Shown here: piece by piece, positions 1 to 12,262 of the stretch
How the letters are laid out: the number at the start of each line of letters is the position of its first letter
Position numbering within the stretch: the first letter of the stretch is position 1
Origin: Neurospora intermedia
Taxonomy: Eukaryota; Ascomycota; Sordariomycetes; Sordariales; Sordariaceae
Assembly (NCBI GenBank): GCA_037102815.1
Contig: BTPP01000002.1
Span: 3,968,001-4,032,000, forward strand
Direction of reading: 5' to 3'
Length of the DNA: 64,000 nucleotides
The notes under the pieces: model-generated
Told to the model about the DNA's origin: nothing
Seen by the model: only the letters and a program-made list of their open reading frames with translations
The model's database searches: none
Made by a program: the position numbers and the translations under genes

Positions 1-1
1 A

Positions 2-3000
2 TACAAGGGACAGGTCTTCTACAACGCTGAAGGCCAACTGGTTTCGGAATTAGAGCCCGACCTTGCTGAGGGCAAGAAGATCGAGGAGCGGCCTATCTCC
101 TCCCAACGGAAAATCTGGGTCTTTATTGTTTGGGCTTTAACGTGGTGGATTCCATCGCCATTACTCAAGTTCGTCGGTCGGATGAAGCGGCCTGACGTGC
201 GTATGGCATGGCGTGAGAAGTTTGTTCTCTGCCTCATTATCGTTCTTCTTAACGCCATCATCGTTTTCTGGATTATCTTCTTCGGTCGTCTTCTTTGCCC
301 CAATTTCGACAAAGCCTGGACTCTGGAAGAAATTCAGAATCATGCGGCAGGGGATGACTTCTGGGTCAGCATTGACGGCAAGGTTTACGACATCACCAAA
401 TTCTGGAGATTGCAGCACAGCGACAACAACATTGACACCACGTCGGATGTAATGATGCCGCTTGCTGGCCAAGACCTCTCCGCTTACTTTGTCGCGCCTC
501 TCTACATTTCCTGCCCCGGCCTCGGCATCGCGGATTCAACTACGTTGCAATTCAACACTACCCCTGAATATGTTGTGGCCCAGCATATCTCCGGCCCCAC
601 GCAGCCTAATATTCGGAGCAAGCTCTCTGAAAGATACTGGTATACCGACAGATTCTTGCCCGCCATCAAGGAGTATTACCATGGCGACGTGGTTTGGGAT
701 TCCAAGAAGATAAAGCAGGAAGGCCTAGATTGGAATCACCCGTGGTTCATCTACGAGGATCTCGTTTACGACATGACCGATTACATGTACACCGCCAAGC
801 GTATGAATAACGATGCTACATACACATTCATCGACGCCAAGATCACCAACCTGGTCAAGAATAACCCCGGCCAGGACTTGACCGAGCAGATTAACGACGT
901 GATTGATCGCGCCAGTAGCAACCAGACCCAGTATGAGAGTGTTATGAACAGTCTTAACTGTGTCAAGAACGCGTTCTATGTTGGCAAGCCCGATTTCCGT
1001 TATTCGGCCAGGTGTCAAGTCAACAACTACATCTTGCTTGCATTTTCCATCATTATCTGCAGTATCATCGTGGTCAAGTTCGTGTCGGCTCTTCAGTTTG
1101 GATCCAAGAGACGCCCTGCTCCCCAGGACAAGTTTGTCATCTGCCAGGTGCCCGCTTATACCGAGGGTGAAGACTCGCTGAGGAAAGCCCTGGACTCTTT
1201 GACAGCCCTCCAGTACGATAACAAGCGGAAGCTGATCTTTGTTATCTGCGACGGTGTCATCGTCGGTGCTGGCAACGACCGTCCTACTCCCAAGATCGTC
1301 CTCGATATTCTCGGTGTTGACCCCAAGGTTGACCCACCTGCCTTGGCCTTCAAATCCGTCGGTACTGGAGCCGAACAGCTCAACTACGGCAAGGTCTACT
1401 CTGGATTGTATGAATTTGAAGGGAACGTGGTACCTTATATCGTGGTTGTCAAGGTCGGCAAGGAGTCTGAGCAGTCCAAGACGAAGCCCGGTAACCGTGG
1501 TAAGCGTGACTCGCAGATTCTGCTCATGAGCTTCCTCAACCGCGTCCATCACCGCGCGCCCATGAATCCCTTGGAACTGGAAATCTTCCACCAGATCAAC
1601 AACATCATCGGTGTGGATCCCGAACTTTACGAATACCTCCTCATGGTCGATGCCGATACCTGCGTTCGCGAAGATTCTCTCAACCGCCTAGTAGCAGCCT
1701 GCGCCAATAACGCCAAGATTGCCGGTATTTGCGGTGAAACCAGTTTGCAGAATGAGGATCTTTCGTGGTGGACCATGATCCAGGTTTACGAGTACTATAT
1801 TTCTCATCACTTAGCGAAGGCTTTTGAGTCTCTCTTTGGCAGCGTTACCTGTTTGCCCGGTTGGTAAGTTTTGCTGTCCCTCCACTCACTGATTGTTGTA
1901 GGCAATACTGACAATTCAATAGTTTCACCATGTACCGCTTGCGTACTGTTGACAAGGGAAAGCCGCTCATTATCTCGGATGATATTATCCGCGAGTACAG
2001 CGATTGCTATGTTGACACCCTCCACAAGAAGAACCTGCTCTCGCTTGGTGAGGATCGTTTCCTCACCACGCTCATGACCAAGCACTTCCCATACATGTCT
2101 TACAAGTTCATCCCCGATGCCTACTGCCAAACGGCCGCCCCCGAGACTTGGAGCGTTCTGCTGTCTCAACGTCGTCGTTGGATCAACTCAACCATCCACA
2201 ACTTGGCCGAGTTGATCTTCCTCGATGAAATGTGCGGTTTCTGTTTCTTCTCAATGCGCATTGTCGTCTTCATCGATCTCTTCGGTACTATCATTCTTCC
2301 CGCCACTTGCGTCTACATCGTTTATCTCATTTACACGGCCTCCTCCCACACTGCACCGTTCCCTCTTCTTTCGATCATCATGATTGCGGCCGTGTACGGT
2401 CTCCAGGCGCTCATCTTCATCCTCAAGCGCCAATGGCAGCACGTGGGCTGGATGATCATCTACCTCCTCGCCTTCCCCATCTACTCCTTCATCCTGCCCA
2501 TTTACTCGTTCTGGCATCAGGATGATTTTGCCTGGGGTAATACCCGCGTTGTCATCGGTGAAAGCGGTAAAAAGCAAGTTGTCGCTGTTGACGAGGAGGG
2601 CTTCAACCCCCGTGCCATTCCTCTCCAGCGCTGGGACGAATACGCCCTCGCCAACAACCTTCCCGGTCGTCGCGGTGGCCCTCTTGAGAAGGGGATGGAC
2701 GAGCATCTGGGCGGCATGTACGAGGAGACCTACGAGGTCGATGACATGAAGTCGGTCTACTCTTCGGTCCGCCAACCGTCCGTTCTTACTGGGTTCGGCG
2801 GTCGCGGTGCCGGAGCTTACATGCCCCCTCACAGCCCTGGTTTCCCGCCCAACGGCGGCGGTAGCGGCGCCATGACCCATGCCAGCACCTTTGTCGGCGC
2901 CTCCCCCTTCACCGAGCAGAACAACCTCATGAACCGTCAGAGCATGGCCTCGATGGGCACCATGGTCGAGATGCAGCGCCGCGCCAGCCCGTACCAGGAC

Positions 3001-3381
3001 TTCCCTGGCGGTCATAGCCGCGGCCCCAGCCAGGGTGCTATGCGCTCCATGACCAACACGCCTCCTGCTCTCGGCGCCGGCGGCATGGTCAACGCCCGCC
3101 TGTCCACGGCCACGGGCATGAGCTTGGGTATTCCTGGACACCGTCCCGGCATGAGCCACTCGGAAAGTTCGCGGTCGTTTGACTTCCAGCGCAGCACTCC
3201 TGGCCCCGATGACCAGATGATCATCGAGGCCATCCAGGGCGTGCTTCGCGAGGTTGATTTGGACACGGTGACGAAGAAGCAGGTGCGGGCGCTGGTGGAG
3301 CAGCGGTTGCAGACGGAGTTGGTGGGTGAGAGGAGGACGTTTATGGACAGGCAGATTGATAATGAGTTGGCGAACATGTGA
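2..3381 (+). CDS. chs-7: class VII chitin synthase, 3' part (5' end outside window)
   Basis: Membrane enzyme that polymerises UDP-GlcNAc into cell-wall chitin. Exons 2..1863 and 1923..3381; the intron (1864-1922) joins CLPG to CFTMYR. The frame is open to the left edge, so the N-terminal myosin-motor-like part lies outside. The visible 1106 aa show: a membrane segment at about 39-60 and another at 71-97; a cytochrome-b5-like domain from about 105; a further membrane segment near 342; and the chitin_synth_2 catalytic domain from about 370, with ICDG, the DAD of LLMVDADT (about 549), EDRFLTT (about 664) and QRRRW (about 702). Several membrane spans follow, then a Gly/Ser/Met-rich stretch and a DEK_C-like end (about 1050-1106). 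The region after [11 protein letters not shown] differs from class V enzymes as I remember them and fits class VII (CsmB type). Class V and VII genes often lie head to head in fungi; the partner would be left of the window. Class assignment is an inference. Confidence 0.9.
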
Positions 3382-4023
3382 AGTGGAAACATGTGATCTG
3401 ATACATGAAGGATGGAACCTGATTTCATGTCATAATGGATGTCGGGTATTGAAGTGACAATGGATTGGATGGGTTTTTGGATCAATTTATCGTTTGTTAG
3501 TGATTGAGACAAAAAAATATTAATGGATATAGTAGCATAGACACTATCTTTTTTTGGAATACTTCGTAATTTCTTGGCTTTAAGTTTTATTGCATAGTCA
3601 TATCATATCATAGCAATGTACCTCTTTGCATTTGCACCCACGACGAGGCTGAGTTTCTACTTTGTTGGTCATTGGTTGATGTTTAGCTGGCGTCATCCAG
3701 GAAAGGCACGATGAAGAATATGAATCTTGGATGTAAATATTGAGTTCGAGATCAAACAAGTATGTAACATCGAACCGCGTTTCAAACCATGTCCATCTCA
3801 CTGGTCGATTCGCCTTGAACCATGAGCAGGAATGAACATAACAGTCTATTCTCCAGATTTGACCCGTTGAAGTCATATCGATTTCTATGGACCCTTTTTC
3901 AAATCCCATAGCCAAATACTATATACTCATAACCGGCAGGGCAACTTGACATGCGATCTATAACAGCGTACCGACCGACCGACCGACCGACCGAACCCGA
4001 CATATTTACCATAGTATGTACAC
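3382..4023. other. convergent intergenic region
   Basis: 3' flanks of the chitin synthase and the PDK-type kinase, which converge here. AT-rich, as expected for 3' UTRs and termination regions. A (CCGA)6 tract lies at 3971-3994. The short open frames here resemble no family I know. Confidence 0.6.
3971..3994. repeat. (CCGA)6 tetranucleotide microsatellite
   Basis: Six perfect CCGA units in the 3' flank of the PDK-type kinase gene. Likely length-variable between strains. Confidence 0.95.
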
Positions 4024-5612
4024 TCAATACTCGATCTTACCCACCCCTTTCAACCTCAAGTACACATCCGTGCCCCATCCGTACAAACTCTGCACCGCAA
4101 TCCCTCCCCCAAAGTACTCAGCATACGCCCTACTCAGCGGCAACCCATATCCCAGCCCGGCAATCGTGCTCCCGCCCACGCCCGTATTCGAAATCAGCCC
4201 CATGGCCTCCTCCCCCCACGCCCCCGGCGACTCATGATGATCATCATCATCCGCGTCGTTAAACGTTGTGAACGAGTATCTCCAAATATTCGGCAACACC
4301 GCCGGGTTAATGCCTCCTCCCCTATCTCTGATCCTGATCGTCACCCCGGGCGCACGGTCATGTAGCGGGATGATGCCATGCTGCGCTTGTTTTTGTTGTT
4401 GTTGCTGTTGTTGCGCTGCTGCTTTTCCTTGTTGACTTGAAGAAATCGAATTCGAACCCGAAGAAGAAGAAGAAGAAGAAGAAGAAGAAGAAGAAGAAGA
4501 AGAAGAAGAAGAAGAAGAGTTCTTTTGGGAAGAATTAGGAGGGCAATAATCCGAGTAAACACCGGGTGTCGCCGCGCTGGCGGAACTGCTTGCCGGTTCG
4601 GGCGCAATGGTCACTACCACCGGCTCGCGGCTCATGCCGTTTTCCACGGTCGCTCTGAACGCGTTCTTCAAAAGTTCCGTGACAATGTACTCGAGGTGCA
4701 TCGGCACAAACGCGAAGGTGGCGTCCGGCTCGCCGTCCACCACCCACTCGGGGCGCACGCCGTAGTTGAGCTCGCAGATGTCGGCGACAAAGTCACCGCA
4801 CGAGTCGATCACGCTGGCGGGCCGCAGTGTCGTGTCGATGACGCCAATGTAGGACGGGTGCGTCTTGGGCTCCGGACACAGCGTGGGCGAGGCTTCCGGG
4901 TCGAAGTGCGGCGTGGAGCTGTAGTGCAGAGCTATGTGCTGCTCGGCTACCAGGCGGGTGCCGATGCGCGCGCGCAGGTGTTCATCGAGGAAGCGGGTCA
5001 CTTCGCTAGGGGAGATGTACTTGCGGCATTCGATGAAGCCCTTGGCCAGGATGGGGATGGTGTCGGTGTGGGTTTGGACGAGCTCGGCAAGGACCTGGGT
5101 GAATTTGATCTCGTCGTCCAGCGAGCTGATGGTCTTGCCTTGCCAGGGGAGCAAGGTCGAGAGCGAGTGCTGGTAGTTGTTGTAGATGCGCGAGATGTTG
5201 GGGTTAGAGACGACGATGTAGGGCAGGTTGCGCAGGGCTTGGATGCGGTGGGCGAGGCGGATGGGGAGCAGGGAGAGGGTGAAGCGCGCCGAGGAGAGGA
5301 GGGCTTCGGCGGAGAGAGGGGGGCGGCCGTGTCTGGGAGAATGAAGCCATTGTTAGATCCACGCCTTGGATACTATTCAAAAGTGGAATTGGTTGTTTAC
5401 TTGACAAGATCGGCCAGACTCAGCTGGTGTAGAGGCTGGTTAGCCAGCCATGGGACTTTGTCCTCTAGCTCATGGCGACTGCTGAGCGGGCGGTCGTAAT
5501 GGGGTCTCGCGATGTTCTGGTTCAGGATGGAATACAGTCTCGGGTAGTTTGAGGAGCTCAAGGAGGCCTTGAGAGGGCTGGGAAACCTCGACGGCCTCGC
5601 GATGGATTTCAT
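4024..5612 (-). CDS. mitochondrial pyruvate / branched-chain dehydrogenase kinase
   Basis: Kinase of the PDK/BCKDK family, which phosphorylates the E1 subunit of mitochondrial 2-oxoacid dehydrogenases. Exons 5612-5401 and 5332-4024 (intron 5333-5400), 506 aa. The start is the ATG at 5612, giving a basic, Ser-rich N-terminus suited to mitochondrial import. The BCDHK_Adom3 helical domain includes LVKHGRPPLSAEALLSSARF and HRIQALRNLPYIV. The Bergerat ATP fold shows the N box (VTELLKNAFRA), the G1 box (IRDRGGGI) and the G2-type loop (GLGYGLPLSRAYAEYFGG). Between N and G1 boxes lies a poly-Ser then poly-Gln insert encoded by the trinucleotide tract at 4460-4518. Sequence alone does not settle whether the substrate is pyruvate or branched-chain dehydrogenase. 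It is convergent with the chitin synthase. Confidence 0.9.
4460..4518. repeat. (GAA)n microsatellite coding for poly-Ser
   Basis: About twenty near-perfect GAA units on the plus strand. They are read on the minus strand as consecutive Ser codons inside the ATP-binding domain of the PDK-type kinase. Confidence 0.95.
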
Positions 5613-6408
5613 GTCGGCATGTTGTGCGGTCGCGGGTTTCTGTTACGAGACTGAATTTGGGACTACAACGTACTTCCAATTTTGGTGCAACAAGTACGTA
5701 GGGTCCGGTGGAGAGTGCAGTGTTGCTTTCAGTTCGTTGTCATTCGGTGGTGTGTGTGTGTGTGTGTGTGCGCGGGACGGCGATCAGCGCCGCGATGGGA
5801 TGACATAGGTAGCAGTGAGCGCTGAAACAGGGTTATCGTGGTCCAATCGATATGCTAGGCGATAAGGGGCTGCCCACAGGCCGCTTGGAGTTGGAGCACC
5901 TTGAGGGCTGGGCTGGGCTGAGGAGTGCTTCCACTTGCTTTGGCTGGCTGCTGCCCTGTGCTTCCCGTTTTGTCTGGGGGCTGTCGGTTGTTGCTCTCTC
6001 CTCCATCCAGCATGACGCATCCCCATTGCAAGTCCGGACTTCCTGGTTGAAAACATAGGCACAGTCAGTCACTTGATTCAACTGAAGTTAACTTGTGCAA
6101 ATTGGAAATCTTTCTTTGAATTCATAACAATCATCAATGGCCGCCTTTATCTATTCCAGTGGAGAATGTCACTGGAACGACGGCGAAACCGGCAGGTAAG
6201 CCCCGGGCCCCCTGTCGCTGTCAACACTGGGTAACCTCCGTCTCGCTGTTACCCCGCGATTGGTGCCCCGCATGAGATCCATCACCAGACCATGCTTCTC
6301 TCTCTGAGCAGGTGTCCTTCCCGTTCTAATGTCATATCATTCCCAATGTTGTTTGTTGTCCTTGACGCCTAATGCTTCAAACATGCTGTTGAAATCGGAT
6401 GCGCTCTT
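5613..6408. other. intergenic: kinase upstream region
   Basis: Lies upstream of the kinase gene and downstream of the I9-like gene, both on the minus strand. Contains a (GT)10 tract at 5750-5770. Small open frames with no recognisable product. Confidence 0.5.
5750..5770. repeat. (GT)n dinucleotide microsatellite
   Basis: About ten GT units upstream of the kinase start, probably in its promoter or 5' leader. Confidence 0.9.
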
Positions 6409-6751
6409 TTACTGGGTCCTGACCTCCTGGTCGGCCTCGACGCCCTTGACGTGCTCGTGGTTCTCAAGGGTGGAAACAGCGCCCTCGGGATAGATGGCCC
6501 TGTAGTTAAAAAGAGAGGGTCAGCTCTTGCGTCTAATTTCGAAGACAGAGGCTGTCATACTGGAAGGCCTTGATGAGGGTGTACTCGTGGCCGATCTTGC
6601 CGCCCTGCGCCTTGACGTCCTCCTTGGTCTTGGCGATCTCCTCATCGGTAGCGGTGTCCTTGAGGGTAACCTGACATGGTGAACAGGTCAGTAAGAGTCT
6701 TATGGGTAGTGCGAGGCGTGAGTGCGGCATGCTTACAATGTAAGAAGGCAT
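6409..6751 (-). CDS. I9 proteinase-inhibitor-like protein (yeast Pbi2 type)
   Basis: Small cytosolic protein resembling the propeptide inhibitors of subtilisin-like proteases (inhibitor I9). In yeast Pbi2 inhibits vacuolar proteinase B and, with thioredoxin, forms the LMA1 factor for vacuole fusion. Exons 6751-6737 (five codons, MPSYI), 6670-6561 and 6499-6409; 71 aa. The product starts MPSYIVTLKDTATDEEI and continues through HEYTLIKAFQAIYPEG to EADQEVRTQ. The fold features are visible: the YIVTLK first strand, the helix ATDEEIAKTKEDV and the second strand after IGHEY. There is no signal peptide, which fits a free inhibitor and not a protease prodomain. The function is inferred from the family. 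Confidence 0.88.
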
Positions 6752-8110
6752 CTTTGCGGTGGTGGGAGGGTTGTTTGGTGAAAAGGTTGGTGTTGCTGTA
6801 TGGAAATATTGAAACAGAGTGTAGTGGTTGGTCGTGAACTTGAGGAGTCGGGACTGCGTTTCGAGGAGCGGACGAAGGAGCATCTTATACGTGATCAAGG
6901 GACATGCACAAGTGGACTCGAACTACCTACATAGACTACACCACAGATGCACATGTGCCAGATAAGCGGCAATCATGCTAGATTGGTCTTCCTGCCACGC
7001 CGTCAGGAGCCACAAGTGACGCGGCACCAGGGACATTAGCATTCTCTGGAGCGGATGATACGTCATATCCACTTGGACCAGACTTGCTGCGCCTACCGCA
7101 GGTCGTTTTGTGACTTGTGACACTCTTTTGGCTGCCAGGCGTGGGGATGACAGAGACAATCCTCCATCTCAGCGCCCAACAAGACAGCCTTGCACACGAC
7201 CACCTATTAACGAGCGCTTAGGCGCGGGCTGAGACACTAGGAGTGGTGTGGGAGGATGGATCCAGTCATCTTCCGACCATCTTGCTACACAGGATCTTGG
7301 AGGTTGTTACCTATCTGTTGTAACTCTGAGCCTAGCCTATACGCCATACCCTCCTCATGTGTGTGAATCGGAAACCCTCCTTCCCGCGACAATTACGTAT
7401 GTAACCCTCAAAATGGTGTGTTATGCAAGAGGGGATGTCATGGCTGTTTGACTTTGCGGGCCCATTCGACGTTCCTGTGTCGAGGCCGCACGTTATCAAC
7501 TATGATAGCTCGTTCATGGTCTCGACTCTTCTTCAACCGTTTGTTGGGAGGTCCCTGAACAATCCAATGCATTTACATAGGTAGCGTGGTATGTAGTCTC
7601 CACCAGTGAAGGAGGGCTTGGTACAATAGAGGTACTAGTTAGGTTGGTCATGCTCAAGACAGCACAAGATATCTCAACCATCCAACGGAATACCTTTGTA
7701 TAAACCTCTGGAAAGAGTTACTCCGAAGACACATCTCACTCAGTAGTTTGGTTGAAGATAAGAAACGTGACTATACGTTGGGTTCGTCTGTTGTTCAAGG
7801 TTCCAAGACTTGAAGAAGGTCAGGACTGCCTGTCAGGGTCTCCAACTCCCCGCATGCTGCCGGGGATTACCTCTAGGTCCCGTCGCCTGCCGGAAAGAGG
7901 TCCCACCATTCAGATATCTTATCGCTTATCGATAAACATCTTGGCGTTCCATCAGAAAACCGACTATCCAAAAAATTCGGACAGCAGCTTTTTGGCAGCA
8001 GTTGAATTGGGAGCGAGTCCCGTCGCATTTCCACTTGCACCTGCTTTCGCGACCGCGTGTCCATCCATACTACTGAACTTGCAAAAAGTTCACGGACACC
8101 AGCCGTAATC
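6752..8110. other. divergent intergenic region (I9-like gene / bms1)
   Basis: Shared upstream DNA of two divergently transcribed genes. No protein gene recognised. Two copies of the octamer TACCTCTA are present, reverse at 7627-7634 and forward at 7868-7875. The 118-codon frame at 7752 and its antisense partner have no recognisable domain. Confidence 0.5.
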
Positions 8111-11100
8111 ATGGCCGACGTCCAAGCCCACAAGCCCCATCGGGCTTCCAAGAAGTCCAAGGAGAAGGGGGCCTCCAAGCATACAGGTGGTATGTATATC
8201 CAATTGTTTCTTTTATCGTCGTTACTATTCACAGCTGACCGTCCCTGCAGAAAAGAACCCAAAGGCCTTTGCCTTCTCCAACCCTGGTAAGCTTGCCAGA
8301 CAAGCCGCCAGATCTCACGATGTAAGAAGACATTCCATCGCTCCATCCTTTCATAACCCTTCTTAATTAACTGGTCTTGTCCCACAGATCAAAGAGAAGC
8401 GTCTCCACGTCCCCGCCGTCGACCGTCTCCCCGATGAACCACCCCCAAGACTCGTCGCCATCGTGGGCCCCCCTGGTGTAGGAAAGACCACCCTTCTCAA
8501 GTCTTTCATCCGACGATATGCAAAGGAAACCATCCAAGATCCGGTGGGACCTATCACGGTCGTCACCTCCAAGAAGCAGAGATTGACCTTCATCGAATGC
8601 GCCAACGAACTCGAGGCCATGGTTGACATTGCAAAGGTCGCCGACATTGTCCTTCTCATGATCGATGGAAACTTCGGCTTCGAGATGGAGACTATGGAGT
8701 TCCTTAACGTCCTCGCCGCCACGGGTATGCCCGGCAACGTCTTTGGCATCCTCACCCATCTCGACTTGTTCAGGAAACCCCAAGCACTAAAGGAGGCAAA
8801 GAAGAGGTTAAAGCACAGACTTTGGAGCGAACTCTACCAGGGCGCCCACCTTTTCTACCTTTCCGGTGTCCTGAACGGCCGTTACCCCGATCGCGAAATC
8901 CACAACCTCTCCCGCTTCTTGTCCGTCATGAAGAACCCTCGCCCGCTCGTTTGGCGCAACTCCCACCCTTATACCATCATCGACAACTACCGTGATGTCA
9001 CCCATCCCACCCAGATCGAAGAAGACGAGAAATGCGACCGAACGATTGAACTTTCCGGTTACCTCCGTGGTACGAACTTCTCCGCCGAGGGCCAAAGGGT
9101 ACATATTGCTGGTTTGGGCGACTTTACAATCAAAGAGATGGAACAATTGCCGGATCCTTGCCCGACTCCCGCTATGGAACAAGCGCTGGCCAAGGCCAGT
9201 GGCAAGACTGGCAGAAGGCGACTCGACGAGAAGGACAAAAAGCTTTGGGCGCCCATGGCGGACCGCAGTGGTTTGAAGATTACGGGCGATCACATTGTTA
9301 TCACTAGGGAGAATGGCTTTACATTCGACAAGGATGCTGTGGGCGTTGAGCGCGGCGAAGGAGAACAGCTCATCATCGACCTGCAGAACGAGAGGCGTCT
9401 CCTTGGTCAAACGGACGAGGGTGTCAAGCTGTTCGCGAGCGGACAAAAGATCAGCCAGCTCCCTGTCGAGGACGAGGATGTCGGAAACACTGGCCGCAAG
9501 AGCCGAAGAACCGCCAGACTTGCCGATGGCGAGAGTGGTGAACCGCCTGAGGACGAAGGCTTCGAAAGCGGAGAGGAAGATGAGATGGAGGATGGATCCG
9601 ATGTCGAGTCCGAGTTCAACGAGATGAAGCTGGGCAAGATGTTCAGGAAACAGACCGACGACGACCAAGAAGAGGACATCGCCTTTGCCGACAGTGACTC
9701 CGACCTTGGTTCGATATCCGGCGATGAAGACCAAGGATCCGACTTTGACGATGACGAGGACGACGAGGAGGATCCTGAGCTCAAGTGGAAGGACAACATG
9801 ATGGAGCGCGCAAGTCAGATACACGGAAGGAGGAAGCCCTTCCGCGCTGTCGACTTGGCGAGGTACATGTACGATGAGTCGATGGCCCCTACAGAAGCCA
9901 TCAAGAAATGGGCCGGTCAAGACGAGGAGGAGCAGATGGAAGAGGATATCGAAGAGGACGACGAAACCTTCTTCCGGAGGACTGGTAAGGAGGACAAGGA
10001 GGACTCTTGGGAGGATCGCATGATTCCCAAGTTCGACTACGAACAACTAGAAGCCAAGTGGTCTGACAAGGACGCTGTCGAGGCTCTCCGAAACAAGTTC
10101 GCCACTGCCAACCTACTCGACGACGCTGAGGGTGAGGGCGAAGATGGTTCGGATTTCGAAGGTCTCGATGACGAGGACGAGGACGACGAAGGTGACGGTG
10201 CTTTTGAGGATCTCGAGACAGGGGAGAAGCACGGCGCCGACGACGAGGATGAAGAAGAAGAAGAGGAGGAAGGAGAGGAGCAGCCAGCAGAAAGCCTTGA
10301 AGCCGAGCGTGAGAAGAACGCCCGCCGAAAGGAGGAGCTCAAGCTTCGCTTCGAAGAGGAGGATCGTGAAGGTTTTAAGAATGACAAGGCGATTGCCAGG
10401 CGAGAAGGTGGCAATGATGACGAGTTTGGAGAGGACGACTGGTATGATGCCCAAAAGGCCATGATCCAGAAGCAGCTCGACATCAACAAGGCGGAATACG
10501 AGAATCTTGATGAAAGCCAAAGGATTGCTGTCGAAGGCTACAAGGCCGGCAAGTACGCCAGGATGGTCATCGAGGGTGTCCCAGCAGAGTTCGTCAAGAA
10601 CTTTAAGCCACGGATGCCGATCGTTGTCGGAGGTCTTTCGGCCACGGAGGACAGATTCGGCTTTGTGCAAGTTAGAATCAAGAAGCACCGTTGGCACAAG
10701 AAGATTCTCAAGACGGGAGATCCCCTGATCTTCTCCCTTGGCTGGCGCCGATTCCAGTCTCTTCCCATCTACTCCATCTCTGATTCTCGGACGAGAAACA
10801 GGATGCTGAAGTATACTCCGGAGCACATGCACTGCTTCGGTACCTTCTATGGCCCCCTGTGTGCCCCCAACACGGGTTTCACATGTTTCCAGTCCTTCTC
10901 TTCCGCCAACCCCGGATTCCGTATTGCGGCTACCGGTACAGTACTGAGCGTAGACGAGTCTACCGAGATCGTCAAGAAGCTCAAGCTGGTATGTTACTTT
11001 CCGCCTATTGTGTATGGTGTTTTTGATGCTAACAACTCGTCCAGACCGGTACACCATACAAGATCTTCAAGAACACGGCCTTCATCAAGGACATGTTCAA

Positions 11101-11776
11101 TTCGGCGCTGGAAATCGCCAAGTTCGAGGGTGCCTCCATTAAGACCGTCTCGGGTATCCGCGGTCAGATCAAGCGCGCACTCGCCAAGCCCGACGGCCAC
11201 TTCCGTGCTACCTTTGAGGACAAGATCCTGCTCAGCGACATTGTCTTCTTGCGCGCGTGGTACCCCATCAAGCCGCACCGTTTCTACAACCCGGCCACCA
11301 ACCTGGTCGGCTGGCAGAGCATGCGTCTCACGGGCGAGGTCCGCCGGGACCAGAACATCGCCACGCCGCTCGACAAGAACTCGCAGTACCGCAAGATCGA
11401 GCGCGAGACCCGTCGGTTCAACCCTCTCCGTGTGCCGCGTGCCCTCGCGGCCGAGCTGCCCTTCAAGTCGCAGATCATCCAGACCAAGAAGCAGAAGAAG
11501 GAGACGTACATGCAGAAGCGTGCGGTCGTCGTCCGCGGCGAGGAGAAGAAGGCGCGCGATCTCATGCAGAAACTCACGACGATCCGCAAGGAGGTGGTGG
11601 AGAAGCGCAAGGCCAAGAAGGCGGAGCAACACGAGAAGTACAAGAAGAGCCTGGAAGAGGCCGAGGAGCGGATCAAGAGCAAGGAGAAGAAGGAGAAGAA
11701 GGCGTATTGGGAAAGGGAGGGTAAGAAGCGTGGTCCTAGCGGTGATCAGGGTGGTGGTGGTAAGAGGAGGAGGTAA
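8111..11776 (+). CDS. bms1: BMS1 ribosome biogenesis GTPase
   Basis: Nucleolar GTPase of the small-subunit processome; in yeast Bms1 binds Rcl1 and delivers it to pre-rRNA for 18S maturation. Exons 8111-8189, 8251-8321, 8388-10988 and 11045-11776; 1160 aa. It starts at ATG 8111 with a Lys-rich N-terminus (HKPHRASKKSKEKG), then KNPKAFAFSNPGKLARQA, typical of Bms1/Tsr1 proteins. The Walker A motif GPPGVGKTTLL is at about 77-87. The AARP2CN region follows, then a long acidic stretch rich in Asp and Glu at about 430-690, then the conserved C-terminal domain (ending about 1060) including HCFGTFYGPLCAP and TGFTCFQSF. The C-terminus is Lys/Arg/Glu-rich and probably coiled coil. Length agrees with the family (about 1150-1200 aa). 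Confidence 0.96.
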
Positions 11777-12262
11777 ATTTTGGTGTTGTCGTCAAGGGGA
11801 AAATAATTGCTTGTTCGTTTTAGTTATCATCATCACTTGGGTTCACTTTTGGGAGTACTACTACTACTACTGTATATAGAGAGGCATCCACATCCATCGA
11901 TTCATACCCGGGAAAGAAACTGTTTCTTTTTTGTTAGCACGAGCGAAAAGCATTGGTTGAGATATTCGCTGGTTGGTTGGTTGGTGGGTGAGTGGTCCCA
12001 GAAGTACTTGTTCGTGTGTGGGTGTGTTTTAGGGGTTGCATTGTAGCACAAATTGTTAGTGCATACTTGCCACTTGCCTCTGTTGCGGATTGCTCGATTT
12101 GGTTCCACTGTTCACGACGACAACCTCATAGTTTCGTTTTACGGCAGCGACACTCACTCACCTTTTTCTCTTTTCATCATCTATCTGCCCTATTCGAGCG
12201 TTCACTCAATTCTCAGTCACAATCTCGGAACACACAGCACGATTTACCCAACGACCAACAAC
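11777..12262. other. intergenic between bms1 and radical SAM gene
   Basis: Tandem genes on the plus strand; this holds the bms1 3' flank and the promoter and leader of the next gene. No gene seen. Confidence 0.5.

Noticed and set aside
2251-3159. 302-codon frame antisense to the chitin synthase
   Set aside because: Shadow of the Gly/Pro-rich C-terminal part of the chitin synthase.
4525-5499. 324-codon plus-strand frame over the PDK-type kinase
   Set aside because: Antisense shadow; crosses the kinase intron and encodes no known domain, while the minus strand has all kinase motifs.
8808-10046. 412-codon open frame antisense to bms1
   Set aside because: Shadow of the long bms1 exon; the translation has no family resemblance and the sense strand is firmly identified.
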